Shown here: piece by piece, positions 6,692-15,449 of the stretch
Layout of the letters: each line of letters begins with the position of its first letter
Numbering within the stretch: the stretch's first letter is position 1
Assembly (NCBI GenBank): GCA_017938695.1
Contig: JAGBBA010000004.1
Coordinates: 1-64,000, forward strand
Direction of reading: 5' to 3'
Length of the DNA: 64,000 nt
Source of the DNA: Clostridia bacterium
Lineage (GTDB): Bacteria; Bacillota; Clostridia; Christensenellales; Aristaeellaceae
Translations under genes and position numbers: made by a program
Notes under the pieces: model-generated
What the model saw: the letters and a program-made list of their open reading frames with translations, nothing else
Databases searched by the model: none
Told to the model about the DNA's origin: nothing

Positions 6692-9139
6692 TTACCCGTT
6701 GCCTTCCTCGGGGCCGAAGAGGTCTTCCAGGGTGCCGTCGGGGGCGATATAGACCTCGAAATCCACATTGGTGGAACGGGGATCGGGCAGATCAATACGC
6801 CAGTGGACGAGGGGCGTTGCGGACTCCCGGTTGCAGTAGAAGCCGAAGTTCACCGGCAGGGGCGCAAAGTCCTTGGGGGCGATGCCGTATTCCTGCTGGA
6901 TGGCGGCCAGGGCGGTTTCCATGGCCTGGTGGATGCTCACCGCGCCTTCTGATGGGTCGCCGTAGAAGCCGTCCACATTGCCCTCGGTGTACTGCCAGTC
7001 GTAGCCCTGGAGGGTGACGGTCTGCCCGTCCACCGTGCAGTGGATCTCCTGGGCGCGGAGGACGTCCATATAGGTGTTGTCCTCGATCATCTCGCTCTGC
7101 ACCCAGCGGGTGACGCTTTCGCCCGTCACTGGGTGGATAAAGCGTACCAGCGTGAGATCCGACAGGCCGTGGGTGCCGCCGGTGGTCACCAGCTGGTCGG
7201 CATACACGTTGGCCATGGACAGGATCTCGAAGGAGGTGCCGATGGGCAAGAGCCCCGACTGCACCACATACCGGCCCTGGAGCACCTCATAGGCGGGGAT
7301 GTTCTGGGCAGCGGTCTGGGTGTCCAGCACGTCCGTTTGATGGGCATAGGCGGCAGGCTCCAGGTAGGCCATCTGCACCTGGCCGCTTTCGCCGTCCACC
7401 TGCAAAAGGAAGGAATACCGGTCCTGCTGGCCGTGGGCTTCCTTCAATTCGACGGCCAGGTCATCGCTGAACCAGCTGGGCTGCTCGCTGACCACGCATT
7501 GCATCTGATAGCCGTAGCCGGGCATGAAGCCCTTGATGGCCGCACGGGCCTGCTGAGCATCGACGTGCCAGGTATCCATCAGGTGGTTGACGGCGATGGG
7601 CAGCACATCTTTGGCGGAAAGACGGTCGCCGTGGCCGTAATCCAGGGAGAAGGCGGCCACGTGGCCGTCGTCGGCACAGACGGTGATGGTGCAGGTTTCA
7701 TTCCGCACGGCAAAGGTGGCGGTGGCGTAGCTCTTGCCCAGGCAGGTGGTGCTTTGCTCGTGGCGGAAGTTGGTCACGTCGCCCCCGTACAGGCACTGGT
7801 TCACATAGCTCTGGGCAACGCTGCGCAGGGTATCGGTGGCCATGGCCTGGCCGGACTGCACGGTGTGCTCGTTCAGGCAATAGTCGGTATCATAGGCCTT
7901 GAGATGACCCTGGTCGCTGAGCAGCATAAAACGGTTGCTGCCCTCCTGCAGCATGGTCACATGCCAGCCGTAGCCGTCGTGATAGACGGAGATATCCGCC
8001 CCGGTGCCAATGCCGGTGAGGTCACTGTCGCGGAGCAGGCCGGAGAACATGTAGCTCTGGGCCAGGGCGATGGCTTCTTTATCGTTGAGGATATCCCGGG
8101 GCAGGGGGGCACCGTCGTTGAAGGCGGCGACCTCCGCGGCCTGTCGGGCGGCCAGGGGATGGGTCTCGCTGGTGGCGAAGGAGCACACCAGCACCACGCT
8201 GCATACCGCCGCGAAGGTGGCCTTCCACTGGCGGGGCAGGGGCTTTTCGGCAGGCAGGGAAGCGGCCCAGGCGTCGATATCCTTCTTTGCATAGGCGGAA
8301 CCCACCCACACCAGGGGATTGAACCACTGCACTGCGCAGCAGACCTTGCGCAGCAGCGTCCACCACTGGGCACCGCGCTTGTAGCGCAGCAGTGCCGCCT
8401 GGATGGCGGGCCGGGTTTCCTCGGGCTTGAGGGTGGAGGCCAGGGCAATGTAGGGCTTACACAGGCCGATGACCTCGGCCCCCTTCAGCGAACCCACATA
8501 CCAGGCGGGCAGGGGCTTGACGTCCAGCTCCTGGCACAGGGCCAGGTAGTGTTTTTCGTCCTCATCAGACAGGGGTGCGTAGCGGCGTTTCTTCAGCTGA
8601 TAGTCCCGGCGAAGCTGCTGTGCGGCCATCCATGCGCCGGCAACGCCCGCGCCGCCCAGGTAGGCGAAGAAGACCCACTTGCCCGTCCAGCCGTAGGTGG
8701 TGTAGGCGTTCAGGTCGTGGATGAACTCGCCCAGGGTGTAATCGTATTCCTCCGGGGGAATGCCGCTTTCCCGGCGTGCCTGGTGGGTTTCGTAATTGAT
8801 GGGGAAGATCAGGTCGCTGACTGCATCGGTAAAGCGGATGCGGAACTGATCCGCCACGGGCCGGGCGGCAGCATCCACAGAGTGGGTGGGCCGCAGCTCG
8901 TTCATGATGGGGTTGGGCAGGGAGATGGGCACCAGCAGGCGCACAGCCACCATCAGCCAGGCCAGGCAGATGAGCCCGTTGCCCAGCTTGTTGCGGAAAA
9001 ACCTCCGCACCAATAGCACCAGCAAAATCAGTATGCCGCCGAACAGCGCAGCCTCCAGCAGATAATTGAAGACTGTGATGGTGCGGAAGGGCAGGCCGCG
9101 ATGATCGCGCAGGAAATTGAACAAAGCATCATGTGTCAT
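6692..9139 (-). CDS. BlaR1-like (M56) membrane protein with degenerate protease site
   Basis: 815 aa. N-terminal helices near 25-50, 52-75 and 135-165 and the landmark WFNPLVWVGSAYAKKDIDAWA (near 270) match the BlaR1/MecR1 M56 family. The zinc motif HELxH that should precede it is replaced by a QAALLRYKRGAQWW stretch, so protease activity is unlikely. The large C-terminal part (about 330-815) is extracytoplasmic and holds repeated PepSY-like modules (DKEAIALAQSYMF; SAKDVLPIAVNHLMD). It has no penicillin-binding sensor. No BlaI-type repressor gene is adjacent. GGAGG precedes the ATG. A sensor or scaffold role is inferred. Confidence 0.65.
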   Translation of the reverse strand: MTHDALFNFLRDHRGLPFRTITVFNYLLEAALFGGILILLVLLVRRFFRNKLGNGLICLAWLMVAVRLLVPISLPNPIMNELRPTHSVDAAARPVADQFRIRFTDAVSDLIFPINYETHQARRESGIPPEEYDYTLGEFIHDLNAYTTYGWTGKWVFFAYLGGAGVAGAWMAAQQLRRDYQLKKRRYAPLSDEDEKHYLALCQELDVKPLPAWYVGSLKGAEVIGLCKPYIALASTLKPEETRPAIQAALLRYKRGAQWWTLLRKVCCAVQWFNPLVWVGSAYAKKDIDAWAASLPAEKPLPRQWKATFAAVCSVVLVCSFATSETHPLAARQAAEVAAFNDGAPLPRDILNDKEAIALAQSYMFSGLLRDSDLTGIGTGADISVYHDGYGWHVTMLQEGSNRFMLLSDQGHLKAYDTDYCLNEHTVQSGQAMATDTLRSVAQSYVNQCLYGGDVTNFRHEQSTTCLGKSYATATFAVRNETCTITVCADDGHVAAFSLDYGHGDRLSAKDVLPIAVNHLMDTWHVDAQQARAAIKGFMPGYGYQMQCVVSEQPSWFSDDLAVELKEAHGQQDRYSFLLQVDGESGQVQMAYLEPAAYAHQTDVLDTQTAAQNIPAYEVLQGRYVVQSGLLPIGTSFEILSMANVYADQLVTTGGTHGLSDLTLVRFIHPVTGESVTRWVQSEMIEDNTYMDVLRAQEIHCTVDGQTVTLQGYDWQYTEGNVDGFYGDPSEGAVSIHQAMETALAAIQQEYGIAPKDFAPLPVNFGFYCNRESATPLVHWRIDLPDPRSTNVDFEVYIAPDGTLEDLFGPEEGNG

Positions 9140-9220
9140 ATGGAACGCCTCCTCTGCTTATCCAACGGGGGTGGAAGGCTTTTCCATGCAGGGGAAAGCG
9201 TTTGTTACATGTATTACAAG

Positions 9221-9245
9221 AAAAACGCTGAGCATGTGCTCAGCG
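9221..9245 (-). terminator. Terminator of the phosphoesterase operon
   Basis: CGCTGAGCA/TGCTCAGCG, perfect 9-bp stem, followed on the minus strand by TTTTT. It overlaps the stop codon of the phosphoesterase gene. Confidence 0.85.
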
Positions 9246-9935
9246 AGAATATTTGCCGGTGATGATCTCGTTGATGTAGGCATCCCGGTGGGGCAGGTGT
9301 TCATCTTGCCGGGCGATGTCAGCGGCGGCCTGGTTGTCATAGGGCACAGACAGGATGGTGAACATCAGCGGCGCGGGCGTGTCGCCCTTTTCGCCTTCCA
9401 CCAGCAGGGCATGGGCCCGGTTGACACCCAGGCTGTTGCCCACGCTGCCGGTGTTGATGATGTACCCGTCTTGCAGCGAGCGCACAAAGGGGCGGTGGCT
9501 GTCGGCGAAGATCACGCCGCCGAAGTCGCCCTTCCCGGTGTGGAAGGCCTGGCCCAGCAGCTCCTTATCGTCGTTGACCCGCATCAGGGGAGTCACAGGG
9601 CGGCCGTGGAACAGCCGGAAGCGGATGCCGCCCAGGGTCACCTCGGCCTCCCGGGGGAGGTTCTTCAGCCAGTCCATGCGCTCCGGCCCCAGCTGGGCCC
9701 AGAAGTAGCCGTCCTCGGCAAATTCCTTGCCGCCGATGCCGTAATCCCAGTTACCGCCCAGGCAGAGGGTGCAGTGGCTGCGCACCCAGTCGCAGGTTTC
9801 GGCATTGCTGGGGCCCTTGCCCACCGCATCGCCCAGGAACCACACTTCATCGGGCTGCACCTGTTGCAGCATGGCGTCCATGGCCAGAGTGGCAGGCAGA
9901 TTGCCGTGGAGGTCGGCCAGCATAACGATCTTCAT
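9240..9935 (-). CDS. Calcineurin-like metallophosphoesterase
   Basis: 231 aa, cytoplasmic. Metal-binding motifs in order are DLHGN (D8, H10), FLGDAVGKGP, GGNWDYG, LFHGRP and ADSHRP. The usual GNHD/GNHE histidine is replaced (GNWD), and the GHTH motif is represented by ADSH. It resembles the YfcE/PrpE-type phosphodiesterases, whose substrates vary. It is the third gene of MATE-luxS-phosphoesterase, 12 nt after luxS. AAGGAG precedes the ATG. Confidence 0.8.
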   Translation of the reverse strand: MKIVMLADLHGNLPATLAMDAMLQQVQPDEVWFLGDAVGKGPSNAETCDWVRSHCTLCLGGNWDYGIGGKEFAEDGYFWAQLGPERMDWLKNLPREAEVTLGGIRFRLFHGRPVTPLMRVNDDKELLGQAFHTGKGDFGGVIFADSHRPFVRSLQDGYIINTGSVGNSLGVNRAHALLVEGEKGDTPAPLMFTILSVPYDNQAAADIARQDEHLPHRDAYINEIITGKYSR

Positions 9936-9947
9936 AGGCGCACTCCT

Positions 9948-10412
9948 TTATTCGGGGTAGACCATGGTTTCGGGGGTGCAATGGGCCAGCACCTGGCAGT
10001 AGGCAGCGGCCTCGGCCTTGGCACCGGCCAGGTCGTGCTCCAGGTAGTTGCCGCATTCGATCTTCTTCGCGCCGGGGATCTCGCCCTCAAAGGCAGCGGC
10101 GAAGGCGAAAGCATCCTGCACCAGACGGATGGCATCCTGCTTGCTGACGCTGTCGCGCAGGATCAGGTAAAAGCCGGTGCGGCAGCCCATGGGGCCGAAG
10201 TACACCACCTGGTCGGACATATCGCCCGAGCGGACGAAGGTGGCGATCAGGTGCTCCAGGGTGTGCATGGCCTTCTGCTCCAGGTAGTCGCCCTGGTTGG
10301 GGAATTTCACCCGCAGGTCGTAGGTGATGTCGTCCCCGTCGATGCGGGAAACATACATGCCGGGGGTGAGCAGGTCGTGATTGATGGTGAAGGAAGCGAT
10401 CTTACGCAGCAT
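9948..10412 (-). CDS. luxS: S-ribosylhomocysteine lyase (LuxS)
   Basis: Cleaves S-ribosylhomocysteine to homocysteine and DPD, the autoinducer-2 precursor, in the activated methyl cycle. 154 aa from the ATG at 10412, chosen because GAAAGGATG is correctly spaced from it; an ATG nine bases upstream directly abuts the SD. The metal ligands are HTLEH (H50, H54) and C120 in IECGNYLEHD, and the catalytic cysteine is C77 in GPMGCRTGF. It overlaps the end of the MATE gene by 11 nt. No pfs (nucleosidase) gene is adjacent. Confidence 0.96.
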   Translation of the reverse strand: MLRKIASFTINHDLLTPGMYVSRIDGDDITYDLRVKFPNQGDYLEQKAMHTLEHLIATFVRSGDMSDQVVYFGPMGCRTGFYLILRDSVSKQDAIRLVQDAFAFAAAFEGEIPGAKKIECGNYLEHDLAGAKAEAAAYCQVLAHCTPETMVYPE

Positions 10413-11772
10413 GGGGTTCATCCTTTCTCATGGTGAGGGACAGTCGCTTGGTAACGTGCAGATAGCAGGGGAACAGGAACAGATCCGCAAAGATCCAGGC
10501 GGCAGGGTTGGCGAAGCATGCGCCGGAGAAACCGGCCACGGGCACCAGCACCAGAGCCACCAGGGAACGGGCGATCATCTCCGCTACGCCTGCAAACATG
10601 GCGATCCGGGCAAAGCCCAGGCCCTGGATGGAGAAGCGCAGCAGGTTCACGAACAACAGGAAAATGTACAAAGAGGAATTCACCGTCAGGTACTGCCGGG
10701 CGAGGTTGATGACCTCGACCTCCGGGGCATCCACAAACAGGCCGATGAGCGCGGGGGCAAACAGCAGCACCACCAGAAAGGCGATCAGGCAGTACACGAT
10801 GCCGATGATGCTGGCAGCCTTCAGGCCCTGGTGCACGCGGCTGAGCTTCCGCGCGCCGATGTTCTGCCCGGCGAAAGTGGCCATGGTGGTGGCCAGGGCG
10901 TCGATCACAGAGGCGAAGAAGTTGCTCAGCTTGCTGGAGGCGGTCACGGCGGCCACGGCTACGGTGCCAAGGCCGTTGATGGCCGTCTGGATCACCACCG
11001 CACCGATGGCGGTGATGGAATACTGCAGGCCCATGGGCAAGCCCATGCCCAGCAGATGCTTGGCCAGCTGGGGCCGGAAAACCATGTCGTCTTTGGACAG
11101 GTGCAGGATGGGGAAGCGTTTCTTCATCACCACCAGGCAGCCCAGGCCGCTAGCCAGCTGGCTGATGATGGTAGCCACGGCGGCACCCATCACGCCCATG
11201 CCGAAGACCAGGATGAACACGATATCCAGCACGATGTTCAGGATCGCAGCCATGGCAAGGAAGTACACGGGGGTCTTGCTGTCGCCCAGGGAGCGCAGGA
11301 TGCCGCTGGACATGTTGTACAGCACCGTAACGGGGATCGCCGCAAAAATGGGCTGGATGTAGCTCACCGCCCCGGCGATGATCTCCTCCGGGGTGTTCAT
11401 AACGCGAAGCAGCCACGGGCACAAAAGCGCGGTGACTACGGCCATCACGATGCCGATGGCACCGGCAACATAAATAGCATTCGCCACGAAGCGGCGGAGT
11501 TCCTCTTCGTCCTTGGCACCAAAGGCCTGGGCGATGGGAATGGCAAAGCCGGAGCAAATGCCCATGCAGAAGCCCAAGATCAGAAAATTGATGGAGCCGG
11601 TGGAGCCCACGGCAGCCAGGGCCTCGGAGCCCAGATACTTGCCCACGATGGCGGTATCCACAAAATTATAAAGCTGCTGGAACAAAAAGCCGAATAAGAG
11701 CGGCAGCGTAAAGCTGATGACCAGCTTCATGGGGGAACCCTGCGTCAGGTCCCTGGTGGTTGAACGAGCCAT
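10402..11772 (-). CDS. MATE family multidrug/Na+ efflux transporter
   Basis: Twelve-helix efflux protein of 456 aa. It starts at MARSTTRDLTQGSPMK, the usual N-terminal signature, with AGGAAGG upstream. Typical MATE landmarks include LFGFLFQQLYNFVDTAIVGK and LGSEALAAVGSTGSINFL in the first half and the repeat FFASVIDALATTMATFAGQN in the second. It leads a three-gene unit with luxS and a phosphoesterase. The substrate cannot be read from sequence. Confidence 0.92.
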   Translation of the reverse strand: MARSTTRDLTQGSPMKLVISFTLPLLFGFLFQQLYNFVDTAIVGKYLGSEALAAVGSTGSINFLILGFCMGICSGFAIPIAQAFGAKDEEELRRFVANAIYVAGAIGIVMAVVTALLCPWLLRVMNTPEEIIAGAVSYIQPIFAAIPVTVLYNMSSGILRSLGDSKTPVYFLAMAAILNIVLDIVFILVFGMGVMGAAVATIISQLASGLGCLVVMKKRFPILHLSKDDMVFRPQLAKHLLGMGLPMGLQYSITAIGAVVIQTAINGLGTVAVAAVTASSKLSNFFASVIDALATTMATFAGQNIGARKLSRVHQGLKAASIIGIVYCLIAFLVVLLFAPALIGLFVDAPEVEVINLARQYLTVNSSLYIFLLFVNLLRFSIQGLGFARIAMFAGVAEMIARSLVALVLVPVAGFSGACFANPAAWIFADLFLFPCYLHVTKRLSLTMRKDEPHAA

Positions 11773-11822
11773 AATCCCGTTCCTTCCTTTCGCAATCAGA
11801 TGCAGTGAAAACATTCACGCCC

Positions 11823-11851
11823 ACTATATAGCAAATGGCAAGGTTTTGCAA
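11823..11851 (-). promoter_or_regulatory. Promoter of MATE-luxS operon
   Basis: TTGCAA (11846-11851), a 17-nt spacer and TATAGT (11823-11828) on the minus strand. Confidence 0.6.
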
Positions 11852-11877
11852 TCGTCAGATTTGGCAAAAAAGGCCAA

Positions 11878-11910
11878 CAAAATAACCCTGCCGGGTTGAA
11901 CCGGCAGGGT
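11878..11910 (-). terminator. Terminator of CARDB-like protein gene
   Basis: ACCCTGCCGG/CCGGCAGGGT forms a perfect 10-bp stem. On the minus strand it is followed by TTATTTTGTT. Confidence 0.85.
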
Positions 11911-11924
11911 CAAGTGCGATTGGA

Positions 11925-13832
11925 TTATCCTTCGTGACGCTGGCTGCGACGGCGGCGGGTGGTTTCCTCGGCGGCGTCGGCGGTTTCCACAGCGTCCAGC
12001 AGGGCTTCGTCGCCTTCCACCTCAACGGTCAGGGCTTCGGCGGCAGGCTTGTTTTCGCCTTCGGGATAGAGCTTGCGCAGGGTTTCGGCCATCAGTTCGC
12101 CATCCTCGGCGATGTCGGTGGCAGCGTCCATGTCCGGCAGGGCGGGAGCGTCCTTATCCTCGCCGATGGGGCGGGCCACGGGTTCATCGTGGGCGGACTG
12201 CTTCTCGTGCTTGTCCTTGGCGGCGGGCTGGGTGTAATCGCGGTAGGTGCCGCGCTCCAGGTGATCCTGCGCTTTGGCGGACTGAACATTGGCCTGGATG
12301 CGGCGCACCACGCCCACCAGCAGCAGGGCCAGGGAGATACCGGCCAGGGCCAGGAAGACATAGTAGGCGGTGTTCAGGGTGCTCTGCACGGTGTCCACAT
12401 AGGGGGGCAGACCGGCATCGGTGGGCATTTCCTCGTACACGGGCTTGGGCGGCGTGACGATGGGGGCCTGGGTGGGCTCGGCGGTGGGCAGCTCGTGAGC
12501 GATGCGGATGATGTTGCTCTCGAAGGCCTGGTTTTCGCCCAGCTGGTTCTTCACCCGGGCGTCGAACCGGTACTGGCCGGCCATGGATACATGCACATCA
12601 CGGGTGAATTCGCGGGTCTCGCCAGCCAGGATGGCAGGGAAGTTGTACAGGTGCACGCCGGAGGCATACACGTCCACGTCGGACACATCCACGGCGCTGG
12701 CATTGGTGACCTTCACGTTGAACTTCACCACGCCGGGCAGGGCATAAACCACTTCGCGGTCGGCGGTGGCTTCCACATTCAGCACGATGACCTGGCTGGG
12801 GTCCACTGCGGTAACGGAAACGCGCTCGGTGGCGGTTTCGGCAGCGGAGCCGCTGGCATCCTCGCCCTTGACGGTGAACTGATAATCAGCCGTCTGGGCG
12901 ATGGTGAGCTCCTTTTCCAGGGTCACGGTCTGGCCGGCGGGCACCGTCTGGCCGGTGAAGACCTCGCCCAGCACGGGATCGGTGACCGTCACGTTCTGGT
13001 AGTCCACATTCCCGGTGTTTTTGAGGGTCAGGGTCAGCTTCACCGTATCGCCGATGGCACCGCCCTTCTTGTCGGCGGCCAGGCTGGCGGAAAGCTTCAC
13101 CTCGCCATACTTGATGGTGGCGGCGGCCTTCTTGTCGGTCAGGGTCTTGCCGCTGGCCTTGTAGGTGATGGTGGCCTGGCTGGTCAGATCCTTGCTGCCC
13201 ATGGTGGCGGTGAAGGTATAGCTGGCCTTTTCGCCTGCGGGAACGGACTCGATCTTGCCGTTCTTGGAGGAAATGGACTTGTCCTCCTTGATCACCACAT
13301 CGGTGATCTCCACATTGCCGGCGTTGATCACATCATAGGTCACGGTCACCTCCTGCCCCTTGCGGGCGGTGGTGGGGGTGATGATGCGGTTGATCTCCAC
13401 GTTGGTCACCGCGCCGGTGTACTCGATCTCGTGGCGGATGTTGGCGGTCTTGTTGATCAGTTCGCCTGCATCGTTATACACAGAGTACTTCAGCTTGAAG
13501 GTGATCTGCCCGTTCTCCAGCTGGCTTTCGGTAACCTTCCAGGTGCCCGACCAGGCCTTGGAGGAACCGGCAGTCAGGGTGGGGGAGCCGAACTCCTCAA
13601 CGATCTTGCCATTGGGATAATAAAGGGTCACCGGGCCGGGGCGGTCCGTGTCGCCGATGTTGGACACCTTGAAGGAAACGGTGATGTCCTTGGGCTCGGC
13701 AAACTTGGTATCGCTCAGCTCGATGAAGATATTCAGGCCGTCCTTCTCCATGGAGCCAGCATAAGCGATGCTGGTAAGGCCCAGCAGCACCGTCATCAGA
13801 ACGACCAGGCATACGATCAGGCGTTGTTTCAT
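11925..13832 (-). CDS. Exported CARDB/DUF11-like repeat surface protein
   Basis: 635 aa from MKQRLIVCLV. It has a signal peptide (residues 1-25), at least four Ig-like beta repeats (marked by FKVSNIGDTDRPG, YDVINAGNVEITDV, LTLKNTGNVDYQNV and VKVTNASAVDVSDV), a Pro-rich stretch, one transmembrane helix near 520-542 (YYVFLALAGISLALLLVGVV) and a charged cytoplasmic tail of about 90 residues. This is a membrane-anchored extracellular protein, probably adhesive or scaffolding. AAGGAGGA lies 28 nt before the ATG, with a perfect hairpin between them that would shorten the effective spacing. Confidence 0.8.
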   Translation of the reverse strand: MKQRLIVCLVVLMTVLLGLTSIAYAGSMEKDGLNIFIELSDTKFAEPKDITVSFKVSNIGDTDRPGPVTLYYPNGKIVEEFGSPTLTAGSSKAWSGTWKVTESQLENGQITFKLKYSVYNDAGELINKTANIRHEIEYTGAVTNVEINRIITPTTARKGQEVTVTYDVINAGNVEITDVVIKEDKSISSKNGKIESVPAGEKASYTFTATMGSKDLTSQATITYKASGKTLTDKKAAATIKYGEVKLSASLAADKKGGAIGDTVKLTLTLKNTGNVDYQNVTVTDPVLGEVFTGQTVPAGQTVTLEKELTIAQTADYQFTVKGEDASGSAAETATERVSVTAVDPSQVIVLNVEATADREVVYALPGVVKFNVKVTNASAVDVSDVDVYASGVHLYNFPAILAGETREFTRDVHVSMAGQYRFDARVKNQLGENQAFESNIIRIAHELPTAEPTQAPIVTPPKPVYEEMPTDAGLPPYVDTVQSTLNTAYYVFLALAGISLALLLVGVVRRIQANVQSAKAQDHLERGTYRDYTQPAAKDKHEKQSAHDEPVARPIGEDKDAPALPDMDAATDIAEDGELMAETLRKLYPEGENKPAAEALTVEVEGDEALLDAVETADAAEETTRRRRSQRHEG

Positions 13833-13841
13833 TGCATTGTT

Positions 13842-13869
13842 GGGCGGAACAGCACCGCCCGTCCTCCTT
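13842..13869 (-). promoter_or_regulatory. Distant SD with spacer hairpin
   Basis: On the minus strand AAGGAGGA is followed by C, then the hairpin GGGCGG-TGCTGTT-CCGCCC, then AACAATGCA and the ATG. Folding the 19-nt hairpin leaves about 10 nt between SD and start. Confidence 0.5.
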
Positions 13870-13924
13870 CCGCGTCCGGCCATCAAAACGGGGCCGAAAT
13901 CCACAGATACAGTCTTGCTATCCT

Positions 13925-13954
13925 ATTGTAATAGGGAATGGGGGTTTCTGTCAA
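13925..13954 (-). promoter_or_regulatory. Promoter of CARDB-like protein gene
   Basis: TTGACA (13949-13954), an 18-nt spacer and TACAAT (13925-13930) on the minus strand. Confidence 0.6.
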
Positions 13955-14030
13955 GGTGAGAAGTCATAGAAATGTAAAACTTTTTGAACAAATTTGTTGT
14001 TTTATGGTGTGATGCGCAACAGGAAAACAC

Positions 14031-14053
14031 AAAAAAGGAGCCCCGAAGGGCTC
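14031..14053 (-). terminator. Terminator of marR-degV operon
   Basis: GAGCCC-TTCG-GGGCTC with a stable tetraloop, followed by TTTTTT on the minus strand. Confidence 0.9.
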
Positions 14054-14064
14054 AAAGAGGAGGA

Positions 14065-14907
14065 TTATTTCGCAAAGAATGCCACAGCCACCGCGCCGGG
14101 GCCTGCATGGGTGCCGACCACGCTGCCCACCACGGTCTGGGGCAGGTCGTCCACGTGGCCTTCCCAGATGTAGGCGCTGTCGGCGATGTACTTGCGCAGC
14201 AGCGCATCGCTGATGCCGGTGTAGCCCAGCATCAGGGGCTTGGTGAAATCCACGCCGCCGGACTGCTCGATCTCCTTCACCAGCAGGTTGTTGCCCTGCT
14301 TGGAGCCACGGGCCTTGCCCAGGATCTCGATGGCCCCGTCACGGATGCAGATAACGGGCTTGATGTTCAGCAGGCCGCCTGCGAAAGCCACCGTCTTGGA
14401 GATGCGGCCGCCGCGCTTGAGATATTCCAGGGTGTCCAGCAGGGCGATGAGGCGGACGTTGTTGCGCTCTTCGGTCAGTCGCTGGGCGATTTCGGCAGCG
14501 GAAAGGCCTTCATCCACCAGGCGGAGAGCGAATTGTGCCAGAATGCCGGAGCCCAGGGCGATGGTGTTGGAATCCACCACGTAGATCTGGCCGGGGTAGT
14601 CCGCGGCGGCGATCATGGCACTCTGGCAGGTGCCGGACAGCTTGGAGGAAACGGTGATCACCACAGCGGTGTCGCCTGCCTGGGTGATCTCCTCATACAC
14701 CTGGGCGAAAGCGGCGGGGGAAGCCTGGCTGGTGGTGGGCAGGACGTCGCTTTCGATCAGCTTTTCATAAAACTGCTTGTGGGTGATGGTGATGCCGTCG
14801 ATGTACTCCTGCTCGCCGAAGCGGATGGTCAGGGGGACGATACTGAACAGGCTTTCCTGGCCGGAGGGCAGGTCAGCAGTGGAGTCGATCACGATTTTGA
14901 CGCTCAT
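14065..14907 (-). CDS. DegV family fatty-acid-binding protein
   Basis: 280 aa, two-domain DegV protein. The family motifs are VIDSTADLP (N-terminus), PTTSQASPAAF near 57-67, VSSKLSGTCQSA near 86-97, LKRGGRISK near 164-172 and THAGPGA near 265-271. DegV/FakB proteins bind fatty acids and, with FakA, deliver them for phosphorylation. No fakA is nearby. It is the second gene after a MarR regulator, so its expression is probably controlled by it. AAAGGAG precedes the ATG. Confidence 0.92.
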   Translation of the reverse strand: MSVKIVIDSTADLPSGQESLFSIVPLTIRFGEQEYIDGITITHKQFYEKLIESDVLPTTSQASPAAFAQVYEEITQAGDTAVVITVSSKLSGTCQSAMIAAADYPGQIYVVDSNTIALGSGILAQFALRLVDEGLSAAEIAQRLTEERNNVRLIALLDTLEYLKRGGRISKTVAFAGGLLNIKPVICIRDGAIEILGKARGSKQGNNLLVKEIEQSGGVDFTKPLMLGYTGISDALLRKYIADSAYIWEGHVDDLPQTVVGSVVGTHAGPGAVAVAFFAK

Positions 14908-14925
14908 GGGGTTCTCCTTTGTGCT

Positions 14926-15375
14926 TTACTTTTCCGGGATGCCGTCCCGGGAGATGATCTCCAGGTTCCTGGCGATGCGCTCCAGGCAGGCGAAATAGAT
15001 CTGCCGGTCGCTTTCGCTGAGGCCTGCGCCGCCTGCATCCACAGCCGCCTGAGCCTTGCAGCAGACAAACTGGGCCACCCGGAGGCCTTCTTCCGTCAGG
15101 GTGAGGCGGGAGCGATAGCTGGTGCCGCTTTCACGCAGGATCAGGCCCTTTTCTTCCAATTCATTTACAATCCGGGAAACGGCGGCCTTGTCCCTGTCGC
15201 AGATCTCGCACAGCTGGGCGGCGGTCACGCCCTGGGGATATCGCTTCATGGCAGCCAGGTACTGGACATAGGCCCCCTTGTAGCCCAGCTTGACCATCTC
15301 GTCCCGTTCGATTTTCTCAATGCCCCGCTCGATGCTGGAGATCAGGGCGGCAAACTGCTCGTAGCGGCTAATCAT
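14926..15375 (-). CDS. MarR family transcriptional regulator
   Basis: 149 aa DNA-binding repressor or activator from the ATG at 15375 (AAAGGGAG, 7-nt spacing). The winged helix spans about 48-105, with TAAQLCEICDRDKAAVSRIVNELEEKG as recognition region and the wing RLTLTEEG. Two near-identical palindromes flank its promoter, consistent with autoregulation. It is cotranscribed with degV, 18 nt apart. The pairing with a fatty-acid-binding protein is reminiscent of FabT-type control, but the ligand is unknown. Confidence 0.9.
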   Translation of the reverse strand: MISRYEQFAALISSIERGIEKIERDEMVKLGYKGAYVQYLAAMKRYPQGVTAAQLCEICDRDKAAVSRIVNELEEKGLILRESGTSYRSRLTLTEEGLRVAQFVCCKAQAAVDAGGAGLSESDRQIYFACLERIARNLEIISRDGIPEK

Positions 15376-15393
15376 GCGAATGCTCCCTTTCAA

Positions 15394-15407
15394 GTTGACT
15401 TATCAAC
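15394..15407. promoter_or_regulatory. MarR operator 1
   Basis: GTTGACTTATCAAC, an inverted repeat of GTTGA...TCAAC between the marR -10 box and the gene. It differs from operator 2 at one position. Confidence 0.7.
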
Positions 15408-15412
15408 GACTG

Positions 15413-15441
15413 GTATTCTACACCATATAAGTTGACTTGTC
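15413..15441 (-). promoter_or_regulatory. marR-degV promoter
   Basis: On the minus strand TTGACA (overlapping operator 2), then 17 nt and TAGAAT, close to consensus. Confidence 0.75.
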
Positions 15442-15444
15442 AAC
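15431..15444. promoter_or_regulatory. MarR operator 2
   Basis: GTTGACTTGTCAAC overlaps the -35 box of marR and lies just upstream of the divergent promoter, so one repressor could control both directions. Confidence 0.7.
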
Positions 15445-15449
15445 ATGTG

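Noticed and set aside
13981..15435. 483-codon plus-strand ORF opposite degV and marR
   Set aside because: Runs through the marR operators and the degV terminator, and has no SD.
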